In this document: one piece after another, positions 1-9,390 of the stretch
How positions within the stretch are numbered: the first letter of the stretch is position 1
Layout of the letters: the number at the start of each line of letters is the position of its first letter
Source: Bordetella parapertussis
GTDB taxonomy: Bacteria; Pseudomonadota; Gammaproteobacteria; Burkholderiales; Burkholderiaceae_C
Reading direction: 5' to 3'
Assembly (NCBI GenBank): GCA_945907335.1
Contig: CAMDSU010000021.1
Coordinates: 1 to 16,068 of the forward strand
Length of the DNA stretch: 16,068 bases
Made by a program: the position numbers and the translations under genes
Notes under the pieces: generated by a model
The model's database searches: none
What the model saw: the letters and a program-made list of their open reading frames with translations, nothing else
Told to the model about the DNA's origin: nothing

Positions 1-630
<630 letters not shown>

Positions 631-634
<4 letters not shown>

Positions 635-1065
635 CGCTGATAAACCGCTTCAGCACGTTTGACAAAAGCATCCACCAAGGTCGAAGCGATTTTGTCGAAC
701 ACCGGGCCCACAAGAGCGCCGAATACTGAATCAAAGCTGTAGGACAACTTCAACTCGACCCGACAGGCCTGTTCTTCTCCGAGCGGAATGAAATCCCACA
801 CCCCGCTCAAATGCTTGAACGGACCGTCAATCAATTCGAGTTGGACTTGTCTACCGTCAATATGGGTGTTTTGTGTGGTGAAGCTTTTGTGCAAACCGCT
901 AAACGCCATGCCGATGCGTGCGGTCATGCCGCTGTCGGTTTGGGTGAGTATTTCAGCCTTGTCGCACCAAGGAAGAAACTGGGGATAGGTCGGCACATCG
1001 ACAATCAAATCGAACATTTCACGGGCACTGAACCAGATCAATACAGACTTCTCAATGGTTTTCAT
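631..1065 (-). CDS. ratA: RatA-type START/polyketide-cyclase-like protein (ribosome association toxin family)
   Basis: A 144-residue protein beginning MKTIEKSVLIWFSAREMFDL with the family hallmark DVPTYPQFLPWC at residues 23-34 and a carboxyl end (GPVFDKIASTLVDAFVKRAE) forming the long final helix of the START/Bet v1 fold. In E. coli RatA binds the 50S subunit and blocks 70S formation; mitochondrial homologues (Coq10) bind coenzyme Q, so a lipid or quinone role is an alternative. I chose the ATG at 1065; the frame stays open to a TTG at 1101, but the family normally begins just before the K-T-I-E motif. No clear ribosome binding site precedes this ATG. It is divergent from smpB, with 71 nt between starts, and overlaps rnfH by 4 nt, so the two are co-transcribed. 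The pairing with smpB is conserved and relates it to ribosome status. Confidence 0.9.
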
Positions 1066-1136
1066 AGAATGCAGTTCATGCCACACTGGCGTTGCGGGCA
1101 ATTGTAAAGAACCCGTCTTGTTTATTTTCCTCTCTT
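1066..1136. promoter_or_regulatory. Divergent ratA / smpB intergenic region
   Basis: These 71 nt must hold the promoters of both ratA-rnfH and smpB, unless those lie inside the opposite gene. I see no strong sigma-70 pair in either direction: a TAGAAT at 1065-1070 on the plus strand lacks a -35 at usable spacing, and TTGCGG at 1092-1097 has no matching -10. Neither start codon has a good purine-rich ribosome binding site; smpB is preceded by a pyrimidine-rich stretch. The function as a divergent promoter region is inferred from gene layout only. Confidence 0.35.
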
Positions 1137-1610
1137 ATGGCCAGCAAAACAGCACCCCAAACCCGGATCGCGGACAACAAAAAAGCCGCCTTCAATTATT
1201 TTTTTGAAGAACGCCTTGAGGCGGGCATGGTGCTGGAAGGCTGGGAAGTGAAGGCTGCGCGCGAGGGAAAAGTCCAACTGACGGACGGCTATGTGGTGAT
1301 TCGCAACGGCGAGATGTATGTGATTGGTTGCCAAATCAACCCATTGAAAACCGCCTCAACGCATGTCAACCCTGACGCTGTACGCTCACGAAAATTGCTG
1401 CTGCACAAAGAAGAAATACGCAGACTCATAGGCAAAGTAGAGCAAAAAGGCTATACGTTAGTGCCCTTAAATTTACATTGGAAAAACGGCCGCATCAAAT
1501 GTGAAATTGCGTTGGCCAAAGGCAAAGCCGAACACGATAAACGCGACACCATCAAAGACCGCGAAGGCAAGCGCGAGGTTGAGCGCGCGATGAAACAACG
1601 CACACGTTAA
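1137..1610 (+). CDS. smpB: SsrA-binding protein SmpB (trans-translation)
   Basis: A 157-residue protein matching SmpB along its whole length: [20 protein letters not shown], then [19 protein letters not shown], the beta-barrel segment with [32 protein letters not shown], and the basic carboxyl tail [20 protein letters not shown]. SmpB binds tmRNA and brings it to stalled ribosomes, its tail reading the empty mRNA channel, so that incomplete proteins are tagged and the ribosome freed. I start it at the ATG at 1137, giving [17 protein letters not shown]; the frame stays open to 1092, but the extra 15 residues look unlike the family. Length is typical. It is divergent from ratA and meets ybbA tail to tail with 3 nt between stop codons, leaving no room for a dedicated terminator. 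The ssrA gene is not in the window. Confidence 0.97.
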   Translation: MASKTAPQTRIADNKKAAFNYFFEERLEAGMVLEGWEVKAAREGKVQLTDGYVVIRNGEMYVIGCQINPLKTASTHVNPDAVRSRKLLLHKEEIRRLIGKVEQKGYTLVPLNLHWKNGRIKCEIALAKGKAEHDKRDTIKDREGKREVERAMKQRTR

Positions 1611-1613
1611 AAA

Positions 1614-2291
1614 TCAGGGCTGCCAACTCGCCCGCCCCGCTTCCATCACCAAGCGACGGTCGCAGCGCCGGCTCAACGCCAAGTCATGCGTGACCAACAC
1701 CAATGTGGTGCCCAACTCTTGGTTCAGATTCAACATCAATTGCATGATGGTCTCGCCTGTGGCGTGGTCCAAACTGCCCGTGGGCTCATCCGCCAGCAGC
1801 ACCTGTGGTTTGACCACAAAAGCGCGTGCCAATGCCACACGTTGTTGTTCGCCACCGCTCATGACTTTGGGATAGTGGTTCAAGCGCTCTGCCAAACCCA
1901 CCCGAGCCAGCATGTCGCGGGCCAAGGGCTTGGGGTCTGAATGCCCGGCGAGCTCCAAGGGCAGCATGACGTTTTCAAGCGCAGTCAAAGGAGCCAGCAG
2001 CTGAAAACTTTGAAAAACAAATCCGATGTGTTTGGCGCGCATTGCGGCACGCTGGTCTTCGTCCAGCACAAACATATCTTGGCCAGCCAAATGCACCGTT
2101 CCGCGTGTTGGAGTGTCCAAGCCGGCCATGATGGTCAGCAAGGTGCTTTTCCCAGAACCCGACGCGCCGACAATCGCCACAGTCTCCTGCGGCATCAAGG
2201 TGAAATCAATATCGCGGAGAATGTCCAAGGTACCGGCGGCATCCGTCACCGATTTATACAAATGTGAGACCGAGATCAAAGCTGAGGACAT
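1614..2291 (-). CDS. ybbA: ABC transporter ATP-binding protein, LolD/YbbA type
   Basis: A 225-residue ATPase with all ABC motifs: Walker A GASGSGKS (42-49), Q-loop Gln94, signature SGGEQ (145-149), Walker B VLLADE (164-169), D-loop SLDH (173-176) and H-loop His202. It belongs to the MacB/LolD/FtsE-like family that works with FtsX-type permeases to extract or move envelope substrates at the inner membrane. The choice of YbbA over LolD rests on context: in E. coli ybbA is divergent from tesA exactly as here. Unlike E. coli, no ybbP-like permease follows; the next gene downstream is smpB on the opposite strand. Its ATG lies 3 nt from the tesA start, so its leader lies inside tesA; a weak CGGAA precedes the start. 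Whether it is a YbbA, a LolD or an orphan subunit cannot be settled from this window. Confidence 0.88.
   Translation of the reverse strand: MSSALISVSHLYKSVTDAAGTLDILRDIDFTLMPQETVAIVGASGSGKSTLLTIMAGLDTPTRGTVHLAGQDMFVLDEDQRAAMRAKHIGFVFQSFQLLAPLTALENVMLPLELAGHSDPKPLARDMLARVGLAERLNHYPKVMSGGEQQRVALARAFVVKPQVLLADEPTGSLDHATGETIMQLMLNLNQELGTTLVLVTHDLALSRRCDRRLVMEAGRASWQP
2284..2288 (+). promoter_or_regulatory. Ribosome binding site of tesA, inside ybbA codons 2-3
   Basis: GAGGA lies 6 nt before the GTG start of tesA and decides that start. On the other strand the same bases encode the second and third codons of ybbA, so the two genes are interlocked at their 5' ends. Confidence 0.65.
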
Positions 2292-2294
2292 TCC

Positions 2295-2942
2295 GTGAAT
2301 TCCGTGTTGAGACGAAGATACTTTAACCGGCTGGCTGTAGGCTTGTTTGCGCTAGGTCTTTCATCGCATGCAGTGGGCACCACAAAGTCCTCGCATATTT
2401 TGGTGGTGGGCGACTCTTTGAGCGCGGAATACGGCATTGCCAGGGGCACGGGTTGGGTGGCTTTGCTGAACAAACAATTGGCCAAAGACAAACCGCAATG
2501 GCAAGTGGTCAACGCCAGCATCAGTGGCGACACCACTGCCGGCGGTTTGGCGCGTCTGTCCACTTTGCTGCAACAGCACCAACCGAAAGTGGTGGTGATT
2601 GAGCTCGGGGGCAACGATGCCTTGCGCGGCTTTCCACTCAAAACCACAGAAAACAACCTCATACAAATGGTGGCCGCCTGTCACAAGGCCAAGGCAACTG
2701 TGCTGTTGATAGGCATGCAAGTTCCCCCCAACTACGGCCAAGAATACGCGCAAGAATTCAGCCGTATGTTTGTACGCATCAGCCAGCAGCAACGCACGCA
2801 ACTCGTACCTTTCTTGCTCAAAGGCGTTGCCGATGCCGCAGACCCCACGGCATTGTTTCAACCTGACCGTATCCATCCCAAAGCACAAGCACATCCCATC
2901 ATCTTGTCCAATGTGTGGCCTGTGCTCAAAAGAATGCTCTGA
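2295..2942 (+). CDS. tesA: Secreted SGNH/GDSL hydrolase, TesA-type esterase / lysophospholipase
   Basis: A 215-residue protein starting at GTG 2295. The first 26 residues form a signal peptide: basic RRR at 6-8, hydrophobic LAVGLFALGL, and a likely cut after SHA. The mature part carries the four SGNH blocks: GDS with nucleophile Ser41, Gly78 in SISGDTT, GGND with Asn107, and DRIHP with Asp191 and His194. TesA is a periplasmic multifunctional esterase (acyl-CoA thioesterase I, protease I, lysophospholipase L1) cleaving ester and thioester bonds; its physiological substrate is unclear. In Burkholderiales such genes are often labelled arylesterase. Length matches the family. The GTG is supported by GAGGA 6 nt upstream; a second GTG at 2304 is possible but less well placed. 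The stop overlaps the mnmH start (TGATG), so the two are probably translated in sequence. It is divergent from ybbA, a conserved pairing. Confidence 0.92.
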   Translation: MNSVLRRRYFNRLAVGLFALGLSSHAVGTTKSSHILVVGDSLSAEYGIARGTGWVALLNKQLAKDKPQWQVVNASISGDTTAGGLARLSTLLQQHQPKVVVIELGGNDALRGFPLKTTENNLIQMVAACHKAKATVLLIGMQVPPNYGQEYAQEFSRMFVRISQQQRTQLVPFLLKGVADAADPTALFQPDRIHPKAQAHPIILSNVWPVLKRML

Positions 2943-4021
2943 TGGCAGCACACCCCATCAGCGCACAAGCCGCTATCGAACGCATGGGGCTTGCACCGTC
3001 TGGCAAAGGATTCAACGACATCATTGATGCACGCACTGAAGATGAATTTGCACTCGACCATTTGCCTGGCGCCGTCAATTGGCCTTCATTGACCAACGAA
3101 GAACGTATCCGCGTCGGGACGCTGTACAAGCAGGTCAGTCCCTTTGAAGCCAACAAAATCGGGGCCATGCTGGTGGCCTCCAACATTGCCCGTCATATCG
3201 AGCACTCGGTCATGGGTTTGTCCAAAGATTGGCAGCCGTTGATCTATTGTTGGCGCGGCGGTAAACGCAGTGGCTCGTTAGCTTTGGTGCTTGGGCAAAT
3301 CGGTTTTCGGGTGTGGTTGATTGAAGGCGGCTACAAAGCATTTCGAGCGGCCATGTTGCACGATATTTCTCGCTTGGTCGAAGGATTGCATCTGCGCATC
3401 ATCACAGGGCCTACGGGGTCGGGCAAAACCCGCTTGCTGCACGCATTGGCAGCCTGCGGTGCGCAGGTGCTTGATCTGGAAGATCTGGCCTGCCATCGCA
3501 GTTCTGTGCTGGGCCGTATTCCCGGTGTGCCCCAGCCCAGCCAAAAACATTTCGATACTTTGGTCTGGAACAAACTGCGACAGTTTGACCCACAAAAAAC
3601 AGTTTTCGTCGAGGCAGAAAGCAAAAAAGTGGGCAACCTGGCGGTGCCTCAGGTGCTGATGGACGCCATGCGACAAAGCCCTTGTATTGACTTGCAACTG
3701 AGTGACGATGAGCGCGTGAAGTTGTTGTTAGAAGACTATGCGTTTTTTGCCAATGACCATGAATTGTTTGCGCAGCGGTTGTCTTTGCTGACAGCACTCA
3801 AAGGCAACGCCGTGGTGAATGCATGGCGAGCGCAATTGGAAAGGGCTGAGGTTGAACCCGTGGTGAGAGACTTGTTGCTGCACCACTACGACCCGACCTA
3901 CGCCAAATCGGTGGAGAGAAATTTTGTGCATATTTCAAATGCTGAACCAGCACAATTGGCAGACCGGCATAGCACCAGCATGCAAGCCTTGGCCATCAAA
4001 CTCATGGGGCAATTTGGTTAA
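2942..4021 (+). CDS. mnmH: tRNA 2-selenouridine synthase (MnmH/SelU)
   Basis: A 359-residue protein with the two-part architecture of MnmH. An amino-terminal rhodanese domain (about 1-140) contains DARTEDEF, HLPGAVNWP and the catalytic loop YCWRGGKRSGS with Cys103. A P-loop domain follows with GPTGSGKT (156-163) and the family-typical SSVLG, QPSQKHFD and FVEAESKKVG. The enzyme replaces sulphur by selenium at the wobble 2-thiouridine of tRNAs for Lys, Glu and Gln through a geranylated intermediate, using selenophosphate from SelD. The ATG start overlaps the tesA stop by 1 nt; longer readings from 2915 would run back into tesA and lack family resemblance. At the 3' end its TAA shares the palindrome TTAA with the metC stop on the other strand. 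No other selenium gene is visible. Confidence 0.95.
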   Translation: MAAHPISAQAAIERMGLAPSGKGFNDIIDARTEDEFALDHLPGAVNWPSLTNEERIRVGTLYKQVSPFEANKIGAMLVASNIARHIEHSVMGLSKDWQPLIYCWRGGKRSGSLALVLGQIGFRVWLIEGGYKAFRAAMLHDISRLVEGLHLRIITGPTGSGKTRLLHALAACGAQVLDLEDLACHRSSVLGRIPGVPQPSQKHFDTLVWNKLRQFDPQKTVFVEAESKKVGNLAVPQVLMDAMRQSPCIDLQLSDDERVKLLLEDYAFFANDHELFAQRLSLLTALKGNAVVNAWRAQLERAEVEPVVRDLLLHHYDPTYAKSVERNFVHISNAEPAQLADRHSTSMQALAIKLMGQFG

Positions 4022-5250
4022 TGAAACGGCGCTAAGGCTTGCGCCAAATCATCAATCAAGTCTTGCGGGCTTTCTAAGCCAATGGACAGGCGGACATAGC
4101 CACCTTCCAGCATTGCGGGATCAGCCATTTGACGCATAGATTTCAATGCGTACGGCACCACCAAACTGATGGGGCCGGCCCAGCTGAAAGCCAACTTGAA
4201 CAATGTCAATCGGTTACAAAAATCATCGACTTGAGATGGCTTGAACCGCGAATGAAAACGCAAGCCCAACAAACTGGCAGCAGCCCCAGCAGCGTGCACG
4301 GGAGAGTCATCGCGTTGCCCATTTGCACACAGCTCACGCCAATGCGCGTGGCCAGGTGAAGTCGCAACGGCTGGATGAAGCACCTGGGCGAATGCAGGCT
4401 GCTGCAAACACCATGCAGCCACTTGGCGACAACTTACATCCTGCGCTTTGTAACGTAGGTCCATGGTGGGCAAAGATCGCAATACCAACTCTGCGTCATT
4501 GGCACCCACCCCATATCCCAACCGCATATGGCTGAGCTTGAGTGTTTTGGCCAAATCGTCGCGACAAGTGGTGACACTGCCCATCAGCACGTCTCCCCCG
4601 CCACTGGGGTATTTGGTCAATGCGTGCACGCTGATATCGACGCCGCGTTGTTGCGGGTCTGCTGCATCGCAAAAATCGAAAGGGGGAAATGCCACACCGG
4701 CACCCCATGTGTTGTCCAATGCAGTCAACACGCCATGCGATTGGCAGATGCGAAGCAACGCGGGTAAATCAGGGAACTCAAGCGTGACCGAGCCAGGTAC
4801 CTCTAACCACACCAATCGGGTTTGCGGGCCAATGGCTTGCGCCAAACTCTCGGGATGCATCGGGTCGTAATATTGGTGACTGATGCCCCAACGCGCCAAC
4901 TCCACCTCTGCCAACGATTTCAAAGGGGCATAGGCGTTGTCTGGAATCAGAATTTCATCCCCCGACTTGAGCAACGCCAAATTGACCTGTGCCAATGCCG
5001 CCAAGCCACTGGGCAACAGCACCGCATGCTTGGCACCTTCAAGCTGACACAGTCTTTCTTCTAGGGTGAACGTGGTCGGCGTGCCATGCAAGCCGTAGGT
5101 GTAGCCAGTTTTGTCCAGCCAATTGCGATCGCGCAAGGCGGCCACGTTGGGAAAAAAAACCGATGAGGCCTTGTGAACCGCTATCTGCGGGGACTGAAAA
5201 TCCTGCGGTGCAACATACCCGTGGTGAATCAGCGCGGTATCAGGCTTCAT
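4018..5250 (-). CDS. metC: Cystathionine beta-lyase (Cys/Met metabolism PLP enzyme)
   Basis: A 410-residue fold-type I PLP enzyme of the gamma-family. Visible are YTYGLHGTPTTFTLEERL (51-68), the PLP-holding LLPSGLAALA (78-87), WLEVPGSVTLEFPD, Asp179 in LDNTWGAG for the pyridine nitrogen, and Schiff-base Lys213 in HALTKYPSGGGDVLMG. The YGLHGTPTT variant (rather than YARIGNPT) is the one I associate with bacterial cystathionine beta-lyases, which split cystathionine into homocysteine, pyruvate and ammonia in methionine synthesis; related enzymes (gamma-synthase, methionine gamma-lyase) cannot be fully excluded. The start is ATG at 5250, 3 nt after the phosphoribosyltransferase stop, so it is the last gene of the long minus-strand block. 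GAGG sits one base from the ATG, too close to be ideal; GGCGGG lies further upstream. It converges on mnmH with a 4-nt overlap. Confidence 0.9.
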   Translation of the reverse strand: MKPDTALIHHGYVAPQDFQSPQIAVHKASSVFFPNVAALRDRNWLDKTGYTYGLHGTPTTFTLEERLCQLEGAKHAVLLPSGLAALAQVNLALLKSGDEILIPDNAYAPLKSLAEVELARWGISHQYYDPMHPESLAQAIGPQTRLVWLEVPGSVTLEFPDLPALLRICQSHGVLTALDNTWGAGVAFPPFDFCDAADPQQRGVDISVHALTKYPSGGGDVLMGSVTTCRDDLAKTLKLSHMRLGYGVGANDAELVLRSLPTMDLRYKAQDVSCRQVAAWCLQQPAFAQVLHPAVATSPGHAHWRELCANGQRDDSPVHAAGAAASLLGLRFHSRFKPSQVDDFCNRLTLFKLAFSWAGPISLVVPYALKSMRQMADPAMLEGGYVRLSIGLESPQDLIDDLAQALAPFH

Positions 5251-5253
5251 GCC

Positions 5254-5778
5254 TCAAACCCGCCACTTCTCCAGCAAATGTTCAGGGCGTAGGGTGTCGT
5301 AGGCTTCAAATGGTTGATGTATCCATGGATTAGTGGGTAAAAATTCCACCGAAAAATCCGGCATAAAACTGGAAACGCCTTTGGTCCAAATAACAGCACT
5401 GCGCAGTTCAGTGATCGGTGAATAATTGTTTTTCAACAAATCGATGACCGCGTTTAAGGTATGGCCAGAGTCGGCCAAATCATCGACCAGCAACACCCGT
5501 CCGGCAATCTCACCCTTGGGGGTGGTGATGTAACGCGCAATGTCCAAATGGCCTTGCACAGTACCGCCTTCAGAACGGTAGGAACTGGTGGACATGATGG
5601 CCAAAGGTTTGTCAAAAATGCGTGACAGCACGTCGCCGGGACGCATGCCGCCTCTGGCCAAACACAAAATGGTGTCGAACTCCCATCCGGACTGGTGAAT
5701 TTTTATGGCCAGTTTTTCTACCAGGTTGTTGTATTCGTCGTAGGACACATACAGGTGTTTACCGTCTTCAGTCAGCAT
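5254..5778 (-). CDS. Purine phosphoribosyltransferase, hypoxanthine/xanthine-guanine type
   Basis: A 174-residue type I phosphoribosyltransferase. The PRPP-binding signature VLLVDDLADSGHT spans 95-107, preceded by CLARGGMRPGDVLS (39-52), the substrate-pocket and PPi-loop region, and by the flexible STSSYRSEG segment. It attaches a purine base to PRPP to give a nucleotide, recycling hypoxanthine, xanthine or guanine. Base preference cannot be read from the sequence; the short length and the ending with NPWIHQPFE are more like Gpt-type and archaeal-type proteins than Hpt, so I leave the symbol blank. Context supports purine use: purA lies 15 nt upstream and is co-directional. The ATG at 5778 has no clear ribosome binding site and probably depends on coupling with purA. 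metC follows after 3 nt. Confidence 0.85.
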   Translation of the reverse strand: MLTEDGKHLYVSYDEYNNLVEKLAIKIHQSGWEFDTILCLARGGMRPGDVLSRIFDKPLAIMSTSSYRSEGGTVQGHLDIARYITTPKGEIAGRVLLVDDLADSGHTLNAVIDLLKNNYSPITELRSAVIWTKGVSSFMPDFSVEFLPTNPWIHQPFEAYDTLRPEHLLEKWRV

Positions 5779-5793
5779 GGCAGGGCTCGCATT

Positions 5794-7182
<1,389 letters not shown>

Positions 7183-8337
7183 TCAGTTGGTGTTCAAAGA
7201 GCGTACAGTCCACGCACCTTGGTGTTGGGTCAATTCACGGTCGCAGTGGAATTCATCGACTTCGCTTTCGTGGCCGGGCAAGAGGCACACTACGGTGTGT
7301 CCTTGGGCGCGCAACTGCGCAATCGCTTGGCTCAAGTTGGGGTCTTCGCTCCATGGGGCCCGAATCGCCGCTTGGGGTTGGGGATGCGGCAATAAGCCCA
7401 CCAGTACTTTGATGTCTAAGCTAAAGCCGACCGCGGAACGCTTGCGACCGAACACTGCACCGATTTCATCGTATCTGCCGCCACGCACCAATGCGTCGCT
7501 GGTGTCAGGCACAAAGATAGAAAATCTCGGTCCGCTGTAGTACGCATAGCCACGCAAATCCGCCAAATCGATACTGATGGCTTGGTCGGCGTGGCCGGCC
7601 AGCCAAGCCAATTCGTCGAGCGCCTTGAGCACTTGTGGCCATGCAGCGAATTCGGTTTTGGCGTGTGCTAACACCTCAAGCCCACCGTACATTTGCACCA
7701 AAGCCAAAAGTGCCTTGGCCAAATTGCTTGGTAATTGCTTGCCCAGTTCGCGCATGGCACTGATATTTTTGTGGGTCAGCGCAGCGGTTACTGATTGGTG
7801 CTGCACTTCGGTCAATGCGTGGCCCGAAAGTAAGGAAGGCAATATGCGCGCATGGCTCAGGTCTACATGGAAATCGGTCAAGTGACTGGCTCGAAGACTT
7901 TGGGTGGCCAATTGCAAAATCTCAAGATCGGCTTCGAGTCCGTCGTGACCGTAAATTTCTGCACCCATTTGCAATGGCTCACGGGTTGCATAAGGGCTTG
8001 CAGGCAAAGTGTGGACCACGGGACCGCAGTAGCAAAGCCGGGTCACACCTTGGCGGTTGAGCAAATGGGCATCAATGCGCGCCGTTTGAGGAGTGGTGTC
8101 AATACGCAAACCCAAGGTGCGACCAGAGAGTTGGTCGACCATCTTGAAGGTTTGTAAATCCTGGGCGCTGTTGCTGCCGGGCAGCAAGGATTCGGTATGT
8201 TCAAGTAATGGCGGCATGACCAATTCATAACCAAAGCCACGCGCAGTGTCCAAGCACAAACGCCTTAGTTCTTCGATGTGCCGAGCCTCAGAAGGCAAAA
8301 TGTCAGCGATGTGATCCGGCAAAACCCAGGCAGCCAT
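7183..8337 (-). CDS. hisZ: ATP phosphoribosyltransferase regulatory subunit HisZ
   Basis: A 384-residue HisRS-like protein: [10 protein letters not shown], the motif-2-like [44 protein letters not shown] and [26 protein letters not shown], resembling the class II synthetase core but lacking the C-terminal anticodon-binding domain seen in HisS. HisZ pairs with the short form of HisG to make the allosteric first enzyme of histidine synthesis; it carries feedback regulation and has no synthetase activity. Its presence implies a short-form hisG elsewhere. I start at the ATG at 8337 ([16 protein letters not shown]); the frame also opens at a TTG at 8346. No ribosome binding site is evident. A -10-like element lies 25 nt upstream, suggesting that hisZ-purA and followers have their own promoter after the 153-nt gap from hflC. 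Confidence 0.94.
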   Translation of the reverse strand: MAAWVLPDHIADILPSEARHIEELRRLCLDTARGFGYELVMPPLLEHTESLLPGSNSAQDLQTFKMVDQLSGRTLGLRIDTTPQTARIDAHLLNRQGVTRLCYCGPVVHTLPASPYATREPLQMGAEIYGHDGLEADLEILQLATQSLRASHLTDFHVDLSHARILPSLLSGHALTEVQHQSVTAALTHKNISAMRELGKQLPSNLAKALLALVQMYGGLEVLAHAKTEFAAWPQVLKALDELAWLAGHADQAISIDLADLRGYAYYSGPRFSIFVPDTSDALVRGGRYDEIGAVFGRKRSAVGFSLDIKVLVGLLPHPQPQAAIRAPWSEDPNLSQAIAQLRAQGHTVVCLLPGHESEVDEFHCDRELTQHQGAWTVRSLNTN

Positions 8338-8490
8338 AGTGTGCAATGCTGTTAAAAAAGTGATTCTACCGATCTGAGAGAGGGCTCAGGCTGTCAGCCA
8401 AAGACGAGCACGACCAAGATGTTTAGCCGCGCAACCTGCCCCCAGCGATAACCCGCAAACAAGCCCATTCCATGCAATGCGAATACGGAA
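8338..8490. other. hflC-hisZ intergenic region without a complete gene
   Basis: These 153 nt separate the hflC stop from the hisZ ATG. On the minus strand the longest open stretch is only about 24 codons, beginning MGLFAGYRWGQVARLN; I do not call it a gene. Two weak inverted repeats lie next to each other: CTGAG/CTCAG (8374-8378 with 8385-8389) and GGCT/AGCC (8389-8392 with 8396-8399). They have short stems and no adjacent T-run in a place that would terminate hflC transcripts convincingly. The hisZ-proximal part holds the promoter-like element described separately. Confidence 0.6.
8354..8372 (-). promoter_or_regulatory. Putative hisZ-purA promoter -10 region and T-tract
   Basis: On the minus strand TCGGTAGAATC is followed by two bases and six T. 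TAGAAT occupies 8368-8363, ending 25 nt before the hisZ ATG. The block is identical to the guaB leader at 17 of 19 positions, counted by eye. No good -35 is visible at 16-18 bp. It is read as a -10 element from the shared pattern and position; an unrelated operator is the alternative. Confidence 0.45.
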
Positions 8491-9378
8491 TTATTTTTTG
8501 GCGGGTGCGCCACCCCGCATGGCTTTGAAAAATTCACTGCTGGGGTCTAGCACCATGACATCTGATTTTTTATTGAAGCTGGATTTGTAGGCTTCAATGC
8601 TTTGGTAAAACTGTGCAAATTGCGCGTCCTTGCCAAATGCGTCGGCGTATAAACGGGCCGCTTCTGCATCACCTTCACCTTTGATTTTCTGGGCATCACG
8701 GTATGCATTGGCCAATGTCACTTCACGTTGGCGGTCGGCATCAGCACGGATTTTTTCTCCCTCAGCCCCGCCGGTAGAACGCAATTCATTGGCGACACGC
8801 TTTCGTTCGGCTTCCATGCGTCGATACACAGACTCGGTGATGGTGTCCACATAGTCCGCTCGGGTGATGCGCACATCGACCACGTCAATACCCCAAGGGT
8901 TTGATCCTTTGACGATTTCGATCACTTCGCGCTTGACGTCCACCATCAACTCCTCGCGCTTGAGCGACAACAGATCTTTGACGGTTCGTTTGTTGATTTC
9001 CTCTTGGAACGCATTGCGAACCACGCGGGTCAATTGTTGCGCCCCAGCTTTTTCGTCCAAACCGACGTTTCGGATGTATTGGGAGGGGTCGGAAATACGC
9101 CAGCGCACAAACCAGTCAATCACCATGCGTTGCTTTTCTGCGGTCAACATGGGCTCAGAGTCCACATTGTCTAGCGTCAGCAAACGCTTGTCGATGAAAT
9201 TCACGTTTTGAAACGGCGGGGGTAATTTGAAATTCAACCCCGGCTCGGTGATCACTTTTTTGATCTGTCCCAACGAGTACACCACACCATACTGTCGTTG
9301 GTCCACGACAAACACAGTCGAGCTAAAGATGAGCAATGCCAACAATAGCGTTGAAATATATAAACCAATTTTGTTCAT
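8491..9378 (-). CDS. hflC: HflC, SPFH-domain modulator of FtsH protease
   Basis: A 295-residue SPFH/prohibitin-family protein. One amino-terminal membrane anchor (about 5-25, IGLYISTLLLALLIFSSTV) is followed by FVVDQRQYGVVYSLGQIK, EPGLNFKLPPPFQNV, the SPFH core with MVIDWFVRWRISDPSQY, the family motif NPWGIDVVDVRITRADY, and a coiled-coil region rich in Glu, Arg and Ala (EAERKRVANELRSTGGAEGE). With HflK it forms a large cage in the inner membrane around FtsH and tempers its degradation of membrane proteins. Length is typical. It starts at ATG 9378, 12 nt after the hflK stop, with AAGGCG overlapping that stop as a modest ribosome binding site, so the pair is translated together. The protein ends in a lysine tail (APAKK). 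Downstream lies the 153-nt gap before hisZ. Confidence 0.95.
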   Translation of the reverse strand: MNKIGLYISTLLLALLIFSSTVFVVDQRQYGVVYSLGQIKKVITEPGLNFKLPPPFQNVNFIDKRLLTLDNVDSEPMLTAEKQRMVIDWFVRWRISDPSQYIRNVGLDEKAGAQQLTRVVRNAFQEEINKRTVKDLLSLKREELMVDVKREVIEIVKGSNPWGIDVVDVRITRADYVDTITESVYRRMEAERKRVANELRSTGGAEGEKIRADADRQREVTLANAYRDAQKIKGEGDAEAARLYADAFGKDAQFAQFYQSIEAYKSSFNKKSDVMVLDPSSEFFKAMRGGAPAKK

Positions 9379-9390
9379 GTCTGGTACGCC

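Noticed and set aside
2361..2951. 196-codon open frame on the minus strand
   Set aside because: Antisense to tesA, which has a full set of SGNH motifs and a signal peptide.
8374..8399. Adjacent small inverted repeats as a terminator after hflC
   Set aside because: Stems of 4-5 bp are too weak, and the nearby T-run belongs to the element before hisZ some 15 nt further on; a simple chance hairpin is as likely.
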